The translations under genes and the position numbers were made by a program. The notes beneath the pieces are model-generated. The model saw only the letters and a program-made list of their open reading frames with translations. It did no database searches and was not told the DNA's origin. From Euryodendron excelsum (taxonomy: Eukaryota > Streptophyta > Magnoliopsida > Ericales > Pentaphylacaceae), in contig CM065380.1 in NCBI GenBank assembly GCA_033060915.1, forward strand, positions 50,360,001 to 50,424,000: 64,000 nt of DNA. The letters are read 5' to 3'. The number at the start of each line of letters is the position of its first letter. Positions within the stretch are counted from its first letter, which is position 1. This document shows, piece by piece, positions 1-11,180 of the stretch.

Positions 1-2
1 CT

Positions 3-1463
3 TATTTACCACAAGAACTTTACGATGAATCAGTGAGGAATTTAGCAATTACATTAACCAAAAACCAAGCATCGGCTATAAAGAAGAAGGCTAAAGAGGT
101 TATTCATGGAAAATTGGAGAACTCCTTCAAGGTAATACCTTGGTTGTGCAATCGTCTAATGGAATTAATGCCCGGAACAATTGCTAAGTGGTCATGTACA
201 GAGGACAATGTATTCAAGCAACTATTTGTTTCATATGAGTGCTCAATACGCGGCTTCCATGTTGGGTGTCGACCATTGATTTTTATAGATGCTCGTCACT
301 TGAGTGGTCCATGCAAAAGTACTTTACTAGCTGCTTCTGCATTGGATGCAAACAATGAGATTTATCCTCTCGCTTATGGTGTGCTCACTTCAGAGGACAA
401 GGAAGATTGGTTGTGGTTTCTAGAGCAATTGAAGCTTGTGGTACAGGATCGAGAAGTTGTCATTGTTTCTGACAGGAATGCATCTATTCTGTCAGGGGTG
501 GAGATGATATTTGGTGCGGATAACAATGCTCTTTGCTTTCGTGATGTGCAAGAGAACTTCAATAAGTTTATTGATAGTAATCGTAACTTTAAGTTGCAAA
601 GTAAAGGCAAGGAAATTGCAAATAAATACCTAAACGAGATTGCTTATGCGCGGACAATGGACATGTATGAGAAAGCACTTGCCAGAATGTGTACTTTTCG
701 TAAGGATTTATACAATTGGGTGATTGCTAGTCAGCCAGAGCATTGGTCTAATGCTTTCTTTAAGAAATGTCGTTGGGATTGTTTGAATACTAATTTGGTA
801 GAGTCTTTTAGCACTTGGACAGGGGAGATGAGTTTGTTGCATATTCCACTAATGATGGAGCCTAATCGTGTGAAGTTGTCCCAAATTTTACTCAATAAGC
901 AAGCTGATGTAAGAAACTGGAAACTCCCTGTTGGCCCTATGGTTGAGGGAAAGATTCTTGAAAACCAAACGCTCGCCCATGGTCTTGTTGCTACGCTTTG
1001 TTCTGATTCTGAAGCTGAGGTACAGGAAAATTGTGCAGAGAAATTAGTTGTGAATCTTAAATTTGGTACTTGTACCTGTTTGGAGTGGCAAATGACCGGT
1101 ATTCCCTGCCGGCATGCATGCTGTGCAATTGCATTAGCAGATATGGATGTGTATCAGTGTGTGGCAAGTTGGTACAAGAGGGGGATTCAAGAGCTTTTGT
1201 ATGCCGAAGTGATGCGTGATATACCGATGACTGAAATGCCGCTTCCGGATGAGATTGGTGTTTCAGGTGTCCAAATTGTTGAAAATGGTTCCACTTCACA
1301 AAACAACGTTGTGCTTGCTCCATGTGGACCAAGGATTAAACGACCTCGTGGCCGCCCAAGGAAGAGACCAATTGAGGCCCCAGTCTTGCATGTTAGAAAT
1401 TTACGTTGTTCTCATTGCAAAGGTGTTGGGCACAACCGCAAAACATGCAAAGGATCTTTATAA
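3..1463 (+). CDS. MULE (MuDR-type) transposase, 5' end cut by window edge
   Basis: Mutator-like transposase. The frame is open from the first bases of the window, so the N-terminus lies outside and no start can be chosen; a GTG at 33 is not a likely start. In order, the protein shows a DDE core (IFIDARHLSG for the first Asp, VIVSDRNAS for the second, the EDWLWFLEQL tryptophan block), a SWIM zinc finger near residues 345-375 (CTCLEWQMTGIPCRHAC), an AT-hook-like RPRGRPRKR near 440, and a C-terminal CCHC knuckle (CSHCKGVGHNRKTC). The C-x2-H signature usual after the second Asp reads CFRD, so its His is missing. About 487 codons without a stop is striking next to the broken transposons elsewhere here: a recent element or a domesticated gene are both possible. 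No terminal inverted repeat is visible. Confidence 0.85.
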   Translation, partial: YLPQELYDESVRNLAITLTKNQASAIKKKAKEVIHGKLENSFKVIPWLCNRLMELMPGTIAKWSCTEDNVFKQLFVSYECSIRGFHVGCRPLIFIDARHLSGPCKSTLLAASALDANNEIYPLAYGVLTSEDKEDWLWFLEQLKLVVQDREVVIVSDRNASILSGVEMIFGADNNALCFRDVQENFNKFIDSNRNFKLQSKGKEIANKYLNEIAYARTMDMYEKALARMCTFRKDLYNWVIASQPEHWSNAFFKKCRWDCLNTNLVESFSTWTGEMSLLHIPLMMEPNRVKLSQILLNKQADVRNWKLPVGPMVEGKILENQTLAHGLVATLCSDSEAEVQENCAEKLVVNLKFGTCTCLEWQMTGIPCRHACCAIALADMDVYQCVASWYKRGIQELLYAEVMRDIPMTEMPLPDEIGVSGVQIVENGSTSQNNVVLAPCGPRIKRPRGRPRKRPIEAPVLHVRNLRCSHCKGVGHNRKTCKGSL

Positions 1464-4400
1464 ACTAGGGAATTCTGTTGATGATGGTATTTTAGTTTGG
1501 TGGATATACGTTTCTTGAAATTTTGCTTTGTATGAAGATGGTTGACGGATTGTTTCACTTGTCTGGGGTTTTGATCGTTGTGTGTTATCCTAGATTATTG
1601 TATTAAGCTTAAGTGAACTGAAATGAACTGACAGACTTTACAGTGGATAGTGTGTTTTGTGGATTATGAATCATATGACTGATTACTACTAGATGTTCTA
1701 AATTTACATATGTGGGCGGGCTTCATTTTCTTTGAAGTTGAACATGATAATTGTGTTTCTTGTGTTATTGATGAAGTTGTGTATCTATTGGGCGCTAAAT
1801 AGTGAAACAATGAAGTGACGTGTGTCATGCAGGTTCATCCTTAACACAAGCTCGTGCATTTTGAGGGAAACTGTGTTTGTACGATTGTATGTGGCTGGAA
1901 CATCTCTTAACTCTGTGGCACCAACTTCAGTGGAACAGTTCTCTGAACTTATTTTACAGAAGAGATAATGGACAGGTAACTTATGTTGAAGAAGAAACCA
2001 AGTGTTAGATTTATTCAACTAATATCTTCAACAATGGCGGCCAATTATCTGCAATACAGTATTGGGAGTGAGTTGTGTGAACTGTTATATTATGTGGAGA
2101 TTGGAAGTTTTAGATAGAAGTTTGAGTAAGTTTCAAGCAAACAAATTATTGACTCTTAATGGAAGCCATGGAGATGCTTTAAATTGGTTTACTGGCCTTA
2201 AACTGAAGTTTCATTTGATTCCTTATTTGCAAGCTAATTTTACCTAATTTTTCTTCAATTTTATGGCTGCTATGTGTTATCCTAGATGGATATATGTTTG
2301 ACAGAATATGGATGTTAATTGTTCCAGCCGAAGGAGTTCCATATGAAAACGTACGTTATAATTCATCATTTCCTTATACATTGTTTCCTTATTCAGTGTG
2401 ACATTCATGTAATCAATTAAAGATGTACTAATTGTTTACTTCCAGATTTATAGTTTTATTATAATTTGTTCAGCAACTGTTTCAGGTACTGGTCTTTCAT
2501 GGTGAACTGCAGTTGCATAGTTACTCTGAGGTCTCAATGCATTTGATGTCATGCTAAGGTCATCCCAATATATTCATCAATAATTGTTGCTGCAACCAAG
2601 CAAAGGGTGAAGTCAGTGGGGCTAGAGCTACACCCGTCTCCTTGACAGATCGTGATCCGTTGCCTCAAAGGGGTTGTCTACCTTGTTCTAGAAGACTCCA
2701 TTTCTGGGGCTATAACCATGGCTTACTCCGAATGCTACTTTTCTCTCACTTTCTGGCTCTGGAATCTTCATATTGCAAATGTTATGCTTCTTAAATGTGT
2801 GCTGAACTAATGGTAGTAAACACTTGCTTGCTGTATGTATATAATGCTATTTAAAATGCAAATTCAGAAGGCAAACTCTTGGAAATCCTTTCTTGTTGAG
2901 TTGATCTGTTAATTGTCTTTTTTTTCCTCTAGGAATTGTTTTTTATAAAGCCGTGTAAATGAAAATTTAATAATACTGAATAGCAATAAAATGTAATAGC
3001 AGCATTAGACGAAACTAATTCAATGGTTAGTTTTACTTGCCTGTTGCCACAGGTTGGTGATATTAATTTGATTGCATGACATGTCTATAATTGTTGTATA
3101 TTGGCAAAGAATCTTCACCCTACCTCGTCGTCCTAGTTCTATGAAACATTGCTAGACCTTCTAACGTTCTTGTTTTTCCGTATGGGCAAGGTATATGGAC
3201 CATTGAAGGCTCTTCATCTATATCCACGCAGTTAAGATTGCAAACGGCGTGCTGCGACTAACCCTGCTTATGGGTGGCCTGTCCGGGAAGTTGGGTTTTT
3301 GCATCTCCACATTCTCGCAAGACAGGAATATTGTGTTTCTTTCCATTTTCCTTTCTTTTTTTTTTCGGTGAGTAATCAAGGAATACATCTCTAGCTCTTG
3401 TTAACGAGTGTGCCTTATGGTGGGCTTAGAGCCTTAGATACTGTGTTTTTCTTTGTCCAATTTAAAGGTGAATGTGTTATCAAAATATCAGCTGCTCCGT
3501 TGATTTTTTTATAACTGCCTCGACAGCGTTATGACAGCTTTTTAGTTGGATGGTTATCACGGATGCTCATTCCTTGTGCTGTGTAAAACTCTTATTGCGT
3601 CTTGGATAAAGTATTGTCCTCAGAAGGGGTGGGCTGGAGAGATGGCTGATGTCCTTGGTCAATATACATATACATATATATATATATATTATATACATAC
3701 ATATGTGTCTATTAGGTGTTATCTCTGTTTTCTTCGTCGGACCATGGGCTGTATTTGGGATTCAGCTGTCTGGAGTTGCTAGAACTCTTTAAGCCGTAAT
3801 ATTGTCTCTCCCTTTTGATACAAGTTCGGAAATTGTAAGATAAGGCTGTGCTCTTGTATGGTGTTGTGTATGTTGTATATTTTGTTGCCAGAACTCTTTA
3901 CCCTCCATGTTGTCTCTCCCTGTTGGTAAAACATAAGTTGTTAGGATGACCAGGGAAAAAGTAAAAGAAGCAAGCAAGCAAGAATGTAAAAGAGAGTTAT
4001 GGGCACATTTGACTGAGTGGAAGGACATGGGTGAAGGTGATTCTCTCTTGTCTCTTGAGGCTTCCCACTGTGTTGTTCGTTTTGGCTTCTTATGTTCTTT
4101 TGCCTGAACCCTTTTCCTGGGATCTACTCTTGCCACAGTCAAAGATGCTCAATAATTATTGATTTTAGTCAAAAAGTACAAAAATTTTACCTGAATTTGC
4201 ACAATTGAGAAGGGAGCCTGAAGTAGAAGTATGTTGCTTCTGCTATGTCAATATTATTCCAGTAGGAGTTCTCTGCCTTGCATTAAGTATTCTTGAAAGT
4301 AAACTATTACACTGGGGGGCAAGCGAGGGTCACATCTTGCCCCCCCCATGAGCACTAGAAAGAAAGAAAAAAATGGAAGAAATTTTACCTTGGTCAATAC

Positions 4401-4780
4401 AAAATTAAAAAAAAAAATTACTTTGGCCCTCAACATAAATCTTGGATGGGGTGATGCATGTCTTATTCGAGGTTAGTGAATTGTGAGTGTTTACTAATTT
4501 TTGGAGGAGTTTATTTGCTAATACTGTGTTTGGAACTCAGATTAATCAAGGAAAAAGTCAAAGAAAAGAAAAATAAAAAAGTGAGAGCAAATAAAATAGA
4601 ATGAAAGAGTATTTTTACTCTCTTTTCCTTCACCTTTCTTTTTTCCTTTTCTTTTTCATTGTCAAATCGTTAATCCAAACAAAGCGTAAAGTTTGCTCTG
4701 AAGCATTCTACCTTAAACATTCTTCCATGACATCAACCAAAAAAAACAAAGAGTACCTCTGCACATGAATATGGTATATA
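1464..4780. other. Non-coding stretch downstream of the MULE
   Basis: AT-rich sequence with scattered stops in all frames and no protein that I recognise. It presumably includes the 3' untranslated part of the transposase; an AATAAA lies near 2985. A TA-rich microsatellite is at 3663-3705. Short open frames near 3546-4142 have no recognisable composition and look accidental. Confidence 0.5.
3663..3705. repeat. TA/CATA microsatellite
   Basis: Alternating AT with CATA interruptions, seen directly. Confidence 0.8.
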
Positions 4781-5207
4781 GGGGTAATTATACTTTATTT
4801 CTTTATGGTTTGAGTAAAAATCAGATGACCTTCCTATGAATTAAAAGTGAACGCACGACCTCCCTGTCGTTTGAACTTATTTATAAAATGAATAGAAACC
4901 GTTAGATTTAACAAAAAATTTGTCGTATAGGCATTTTTGTCATTTTATCTCTCTAAATTAGAATATTAAAAAGATGATTTGTGCATATAACCAAAAAAAA
5001 AAAAAAAAACTCTCGAAAGACAAAGATTTATTTTAGTCTAAAATGGCTAAATTATCTTTTTAATATTTTAATTTGGAGAGATAAAATGACAAAAATGCTC
5101 GTACGACAAAATTTTCATTAAAACCATCCAAATCACAAGGGGTTATTTGTCCACTTTAAAACCAAAGGAGAGTAACAAAGCACAATGGGATAAAGAATAG
5201 CTACCCC
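4781..5207. mobile_element. MITE-like long inverted repeat
   Basis: Non-autonomous DNA transposon candidate of about 427 bp. The left end begins GGGGTAATTATAC and the right end reads, in reverse complement, GGGGTAGCTATTC. Inside, the block at about 4913-4975 is matched by the reverse complement of about 5047-5115 with few differences, including the shared core CATTTTTGTCATTTTATCTC, so the whole unit folds on itself. A GTATATA lies just outside both ends and may be the target duplication, but AT-rich flanks make this uncertain. No coding capacity. Superfamily not assigned. Confidence 0.65.
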
Positions 5208-6680
5208 TCGTATATATATTTGAATGTTCACTCAGGTGAGTGGGGAGCCTGCTGGACAGATCGCCTCTGGTAGAATTACTGCGAGAAGTTTGAGTGTGCT
5301 ATTTTGATTGTTACCTCTATTGTAAAAACGGTATTCTTACAATCTCACAGCTTCAAAATTTAAAATTCTTGTTGAGACGCACTACAACCGCACCCTTTCA
5401 TTCATGATTTGAGTATTAGAACTGAGATAATCAAACTTTAAGCTAAACAAAAGTCAATATGGTTGTTAAAAAAGGCAGACGAGTACCTTTCGGTTTTAGC
5501 TTTGTGATCACTACTGAGTTTTGTTACTTGGTACGTATTTTTTGTTGAGTCCAAATTGCTTTTTTCACTTTCTAAATTTAGTGACAAACCAATAATGATA
5601 TAGTGAGAAATATGCTCTTGTTGTGGTAGTTCATGGATTGGAAATTAGCTACCATAATTTCAGTTCATGGATAGTTGGTAATCAAAAAAATAATATATTA
5701 GAAAGTTAACCTGCAGTCTACATTGGCTAAACACAAAATTATTAGTCAAAGCTCCATTCATATAGAAGTTTAGTATTTGAAACACAATATTAGTTCAAAT
5801 CAGTTCACACTTGTAGTACATAATTGTCAAGTACTAATCATCTGATCAAACCTAAAATCATAGTAGCAAAACACTCGCGGGTTTAAGATCTGAATTGTAT
5901 GTTGAGCGAAAATTTTCTTCAAAATATAAATTAAGAAATTGGAGATCCTACAAGAAGAAGAAGAAGAAGAAGAAGAAGAAGAAAAAAGTGATATATATTT
6001 GAAATGGTTTAGGGATACAGAACATTGTTACACATAAACTTAATGACCTTGAAAATGAAAGAACGTATAGTATATCCGACTGAGGTACAGTTGATTGTCA
6101 AGATAAACTCTTATGGATAACCATCTGAAGGTCTATATAATTTATATTAATATTATTTCTTAGACATTGCTATTTGAACACTCTTCATTGCATGTCAGTT
6201 AAATGTTTTTTTTTGATTTACTTATTTTTTGAATATATGAAATATAGATCGTTTATATCCTTTGACTAATATGTTGTACGTGGCGGTAGGGTGAGAACAG
6301 GTGCTCAGATTATGTAGAATAGATGCTGATTACAAAGACCAACACTCCAAGGTTACATAGGTGGAAGCATTAGTATAATTGGGTTCCATCTAACAATGTA
6401 TTTAACAATGAAAGATTGGTTACGCATGCTAGCAAAGCTTTTTTTTTTTTTTTTTTGGGTATATATATATGTATATATAATGGGTAAATAGCTACAAGAA
6501 GCAGTCATTTATAACTCTTCTTCCTGGTTACATTGTGTGACTATTTCCATCTAATATTAATCAGGTATGAAAAATTCTATCATCTTGGTAAAACCGAGAA
6601 TAAAGAGTGATATAAGTTATATAACAGCCACGCAAACATAGAATAAAGAGTGACATAATAACCATCCAAGAGATAAAAGG
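5208..6680. other. Non-coding AT-rich stretch
   Basis: No gene recognised. Holds an AAG trinucleotide microsatellite (5952-5982), a poly-T run near 6440-6457 and TA-rich tracts. The right end is the 3' flank of the first defensin copy. Confidence 0.5.
5952..5982. repeat. (AAG)n microsatellite
   Basis: Ten or so AAG units, seen directly. Confidence 0.9.
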
Positions 6681-6681
6681 C

Positions 6682-6687
6682 TTTATT
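6682..6687 (-). terminator. Polyadenylation signal, defensin copy 1
   Basis: AATAAA on the minus strand about 40 bases past the stop codon. The same signal in the same local context follows copy 2 at 22495-22500, and one follows copy 3 at 37505-37510. Confidence 0.6.
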
Positions 6688-6727
6688 CATTTTTAATTAT
6701 ATTAGAAGGTTACTTATAAAAGCAACA

Positions 6728-7212
6728 CTACATCATTACAACAGGAGGAGCACCTCCTCCATCTCCCCCGTCTCCTCCTCCATCACCACCACCGCCACCG
6801 CCACCGCCACTGCCGCCACCGCTTCCTCCTCCGCCTTCAGAGCATTGCTTAGTACAAATGCACTTACGACTTACACCTTGGCAACCTCCGTCTATAAAAC
6901 CATCTTTCTCACAAGCTACTTGGCAATTCCTCTTCACAAAGCAAGGGCCTTTAAATGTATTGCTCGGTGCGCTGCACATCATTGCTTCGGTGCGCATCAC
7001 TGTCTCTTTTATAATTCCAAACACCAGAGAAATGGATTAGTCCTTTCAACTTAGACATATGGTACAAGTAGTCAACAAATTTTCTTCAAATTGTGGAAGT
7101 TTTAAGAACTTCAAACAAAGATACACCCGAGAGAGAGAGAGAGAGAGAGAGACTTACCACAAACCAAGAGGAGGCTGAGCAACGACATGAACCCAAAATA
7201 CCTATTCTCCAT
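6728..7212 (-). CDS. Defensin with glycine-rich acidic tail, copy 1
   Basis: Secreted antimicrobial-type peptide precursor of about 110 residues. Exon 1 (7212-7158, 18 codons plus one base) encodes the signal peptide starting MENRYFGFMSLL; the donor is GTAAGT. Exon 2 (about 7005-6728) encodes the plant defensin pattern C-x10-C-x5-C-x3-C-x9-C-x6-C-x-C-x3-C, with FKG before the second Cys and a gamma-core GGCQGVSRKC. This runs straight into a tail of about 37 residues of Gly with Ser and Asp, ending APPVVMM. Compared with copies 2 and 3 the acceptor AG is changed (ATAA in place of GTAG or GCAG); an AG three bases further in keeps the frame and drops one residue, while exon 1 has one extra codon. 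Splicing is therefore uncertain. A GA microsatellite sits in the 152-base intron. Tail function is unknown; class II defensins have acidic C-terminal propeptides for vacuolar sorting, which is only an analogy. Confidence 0.8.
7129..7152. repeat. (GA)n in the intron of defensin copy 1
   Basis: Dinucleotide run immediately downstream of the donor. A longer run occupies the same place in copy 2, so it was there before those copies separated. Confidence 0.85.
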
Positions 7213-7600
7213 TCTTAACTTGTTGATATCTTTAACCTACAAGATGATTTCTTAAAACCTAAGACCTGCTTTTATAGTAGTGGAATGAAACTAGAAACTT
7301 GGAAGGGAGACAAAGTCAGGTATATCATTGTTACAAGTAGCTTGCATGCAAATTAAAACCTTTGCCATCATGCATTCAATGTTTGAGAAATTCTCTTCAG
7401 CACCTTAGATTTTGTTCCCACTAAGCCTTTTGCTAATCTAGCCTTAGAGCATTCCTTGGAGACTATTTCAAGCATCAACAAGTTCTCTTAACTTTGTTGT
7501 GGACTACATGAATTTTCCTTTGTAAATGAAGTAGAAAACTCCATTGAATGCAACTAATTTTACTTCCTATTTGGTTATGCCATATTTGCCATGAATAATG
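7213..7600 (-). promoter_or_regulatory. Promoter of defensin copy 1
   Basis: Minus-strand TATA box TATAAAAG at 7276-7269, 57 bases ahead of the ATG. A palindromic TGCATGCA at 7343-7350 contains the CATGCA core of RY elements, which in other plants bind ABI3/FUS3-type factors in seeds. The block is alignable by eye with 23154-23535, 38073-38480 and the orphan copy at 21664-22035. Seed expression is an inference from the motif only. Confidence 0.65.
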
Positions 7601-8050
7601 AAACTAAAGACATCTTTTCATCAAAATTTAAAAGAGATAAAAAAGAATTGTTGGCAATATTAATTTATCAATTAATGGCTATAATCAGTAGCATGTTTAG
7701 GAATTTCACAAACAAACTTAGTGATATTGTAGTTATTAACTACGACCACTCAGATTTAAGTTTTATAATTGGAGACTTGTCAAATAAACAAAAAGTGAAA
7801 GTTATAACAGATGTAGTGCATAGAAACAAGGATTATATCTTCCTATGATTTTTTCCCCAAGGAGTACTCAACTTACCTATTAGTAATTATCCTATTTTTA
7901 AATTATAATATGTTTTCAGAATATTCAATACCAACTATAATTCATATTAATTATTTATACAAAAGTGCTAAACTATTATAACATAAAATATTTATTTATC
8001 AATGAAGTTCTTACCATTGTTTCCAACACAGGGGGTTTGTTGAACATGTT
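7601..8050. other. Upstream flank of defensin copy 1
   Basis: Non-coding. The part near 7630-7700 (TTGGCAATATTAATTTAT, then AATGGCTATA) matches the upstream region of copy 2 near 23570-23600, so it is part of the duplicated unit. The flank is cut at 8051 by the Copia element. Confidence 0.5.
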
Positions 8051-8383
8051 TGAAAAACTTAGCCTTATTCTATGTTTTGTCCAAGAGACTCATAACAACA
8101 ATATTAGGTCAATGTGTAATGACTATGAGCAATATTGTACAATCCAAGATAAAAGAGGTAACAAACCATTCAACCAAGTACACACCAACTTTTGCCGTGG
8201 AAACTCTAAATGGGAGAAAAACCACGTGTCCCCTTTGCCGGACAAATGTCATGCACTATAACTTGTAGTTTAGACAGTTACAAGACTTTTTATAATCAAA
8301 ACATATCAACTCCTTGATCTAATGATTTTTTGGATCTTACTCGTGTCCACAATTCACCATCTCTGTGCTTAGCCACCGTTCAA

Positions 8384-8416
<33 letters not shown>

Positions 8417-9008
8417 TTTCAAGACTTTTGATCTCTTCAATTGAGTTAAAGAAGATTGTTGGTAAAACCGTTTCTAAGCTTTTTGAGAGGTGGAAAAAAC
8501 TTATCTTTTAGAGTTTTAAATGTGGCGGCTTGGATCCTTTTCTGGGAAGGTGTGCTAGTACTTAAATAGGTGTAAAAATCCTAGCGGCGTAAATCTCGAG
8601 ATTCCTGACTCCGGTCATCTTGCGGTTGCAAGATCTCGTGAACTGAATCTCTAGATTTTACATGCTCATTGTTTTTGCTACCAATGTCCCGCGACATCCC
8701 CGCGAAGAACCCGTGACGTCTAGTCCATTTAACATGCTTTCTGTTTTTTTCCTCGACATCCTGTGACATCCCGTGAGATCTTATTCTGCATTCAGCACAT
8801 TATTTTTGCCATTGAGATCCCTTGAAATCCATCTACATCTCTTGAAGTCCCTTTATCTGCCCAAGATGTATCATATAAGTCTCTCTTGGCATGAATTTGC
8901 ATGAATAAATTTCACATCCTTTCCAAATACTTGTGATTGATATTCCAATTTCTTAAATTACATTAAACATGACATGTCATGAAATTTAGCTAATTACATA
9001 AACTTACA
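8051..9008 (-). repeat. 3' LTR of the Copia element
   Basis: 958 bp, beginning TG and ending CA on the plus strand, collinear with 19778-20730 over its length. Contains repeated GCGACATCC-type motifs. The adjacent internal base run (minus strand AAATAAGGAGAT directly before the LTR) is the likely polypurine tract. Confidence 0.88.
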
Positions 9009-9480
9009 ATCTCCTTATTTGGCAATTTCGTGATAAAAAACCCCATGTTACATAACACGTTATAGGGAAAGAAATAAGATTACACTAAAACCCCAATCAC
9101 AAGCATATAAAGTTTCTACTGCACATCAACAGCAAGTAGCAAGTGTCATCCCTGCACATTAACCTAGAAAGCAACAACCCATCAAGTGCAAGAGAGAAAC
9201 AGACACATAAATACATAAATAAGGTCTCTCCCTTTTTGGAACAAATTGACAAATGAAGCACGAGAGACAAACATTTCAAGAACTAAACCATGCCAAGGGA
9301 ATGATGCAAAGAAAGAGATATATATATATATATATATATAAGAAAAACTGTCCAAAACAAAAACCAACTGTCCATAAGATCAACAAAATCCTAAAACTTT
9401 ATAAGATAACCATCCACAACCTAAACTCCTAACGACATCGAATGCTTGGAATGAAGTCATTCACGTCAGTATGCGCCTTC
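9009..9480. other. Internal Copia sequence next to the 3' LTR
   Basis: Polypurine tract at about 9009-9020 (minus strand), then non-coding sequence with a TA microsatellite at 9318-9341. No gene recognised. Confidence 0.5.
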
Positions 9481-10065
9481 GAGAGAGTGTTCAGTGTGTC
9501 ACGAATGCATACAATGTCTCGCTCCTGTCACTCAACAATAAGATCAATGCACTCATGCATAAGTCGAATGCGCTACACCAAATTAGTGTGACAAGTGGTC
9601 AGCTGGTAAAGAGAGCAGCAATGGCAGCAACAGACACTGTGGTAGAATCAAGAGTTGAAGTAGAGGGTCCTGTAGGAGTAGGAGCAAAAGGAGGAATAGA
9701 GGACAAAGACGGAGCAGTGGGATCAACCGGAGCAACCTCATCATCTGAAATGTCCACAGCAAGGTGCTCTAATTATGGAGGAGGAAAAGCTACTCCCAGA
9801 TGTGCATTACTCATCTTAAGGGTGTAACGAGATCAAATAGGTTTGCCAACAGGAAGACGAATCTCATGCAGCTCAGCCACCACCTTATGATGAGTGAGGA
9901 AATCTATGATCATGAGCTCGAAAGGAAGGTAGGCTCAAGAAAAGTTATCAACAGAGGCCTCAAGAATGAGATTGAACATGAGGTGACCCACATCCACAGA
10001 CATGTCTGTGGCAATAGCATGCATGAGCTGGGTACGAGACTCATTAACCACGCTCACATGAGAAG

Positions 10066-10743
10066 TAGGGGTGGACACTGGGCAGCCCGCGCCTAACCTA
10101 CCTAATAACACTTTGGCTAGTGGCCAGAGCCCGGCCTGGCATTGAGCCTCAACTTTTTTTCCCAAGCCCGCCTAAAAATAAAAAGAAAAAATCCTAGGCC
10201 AGTCCAAGCCAGCCCGTTTGGGTTGAATTTTTATTTAAGCCACATTTTAACCTGTGATGTATATTAACAGATTTAACACAAACAACTAGTCCAACTTATG
10301 AAACCCAAATCTATGACATAGGAAATGAGTACTTTAAACTCCAAATTACAAACCAAAAAAAAAAAAACTCCAAATTACAATACCAGTTACCAAATGTTCT
10401 TGAATATAAAACTAAATCATGCAACCATGGAACTAAAAAAGCTAATTATAGCTCAAAGAAGAAAATTCTCAGATGCCTAACACTTGTCTTCCTCCTTCAA
10501 TATCAGAAGATCTACATAGAACATAAAAATAAATAAGTGTTAAATAAAAAAATATTGAACTAAAGGAACAAAGATGGACGGTCGAAGAAAGTAGTCGAAG
10601 AATTGCATTCAATCAAACTTTTATATAAACAAATCATTCTCATGCAAGCACATATGTTGGTTGGGTTTCACTTTGGGTTGTTAAGCAACGAAATGGAAAG
10701 GAGCAAAAAAAAAGCACAATAACTATAGCCTACATACAATGTA

Positions 10744-10806
<63 letters not shown>

Positions 10807-11180
10807 CAACTTACTAGCCGCTGAGGTATACTAGAAGGACAGTTGGCGAACGACTTGGGACTCTCCAAAGAGTCAAGATCAAAGAGGCACAGAGAGAGAG
10901 AGAGAGAGAGAGCGACTATATCTAATAGTGCTTCTAGGGTTTGAGTTTATGTAATGAGTATATATATATTTCTTTTTTTTAATGAAATTAACATTTGGGT
11001 CGGGCCGGGCCGGACCGGACTGGGCTAAAAAACATAATCCCAAGCTCGGCCCGAAAAATAATCAAGCCTAAAAAATCAACCCAGCTCGACCCTACGAGCA
11101 TATTTTCCAATCCTAAACCCTAAAAAAATTAAGCCGAGCTGGGCGGGCTCGCCAAGCCAGCGGGGTGGTGTCCACCCCTA
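10066..11180. mobile_element. Non-autonomous hAT-type element with perfect 8-bp target duplication
   Basis: Length 1115 bp. The left end starts TAGGGGTGGACAC and the right end is its inverted counterpart (GTGTCCACCCCTA). Both sides carry the identical 8-mer ATGAGAAG (10058-10065 and 11181-11188), the hallmark of hAT insertion. Subterminal regions are GC-rich with repeated GGGCCGG/CCGGCC-type words, common in hAT ends. No transposase is encoded. A 60-bp GA microsatellite lies inside. Confidence 0.92.
10747..10801. repeat. (GA)n microsatellite
   Basis: Long perfect GA run inside the hAT-type element; a second, shorter run is at about 10891-10912. Confidence 0.95.

Noticed and set aside
3546..4142. 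Open frames on both strands downstream of the first MULE
   Set aside because: No recognisable domain, overlap of a TA microsatellite, and no promoter or splice support.
6845..7054. Plus-strand frames opposite defensin copies 1 and 2
   Set aside because: Shadows of the defensin exons; no splice or signal evidence on the plus strand.
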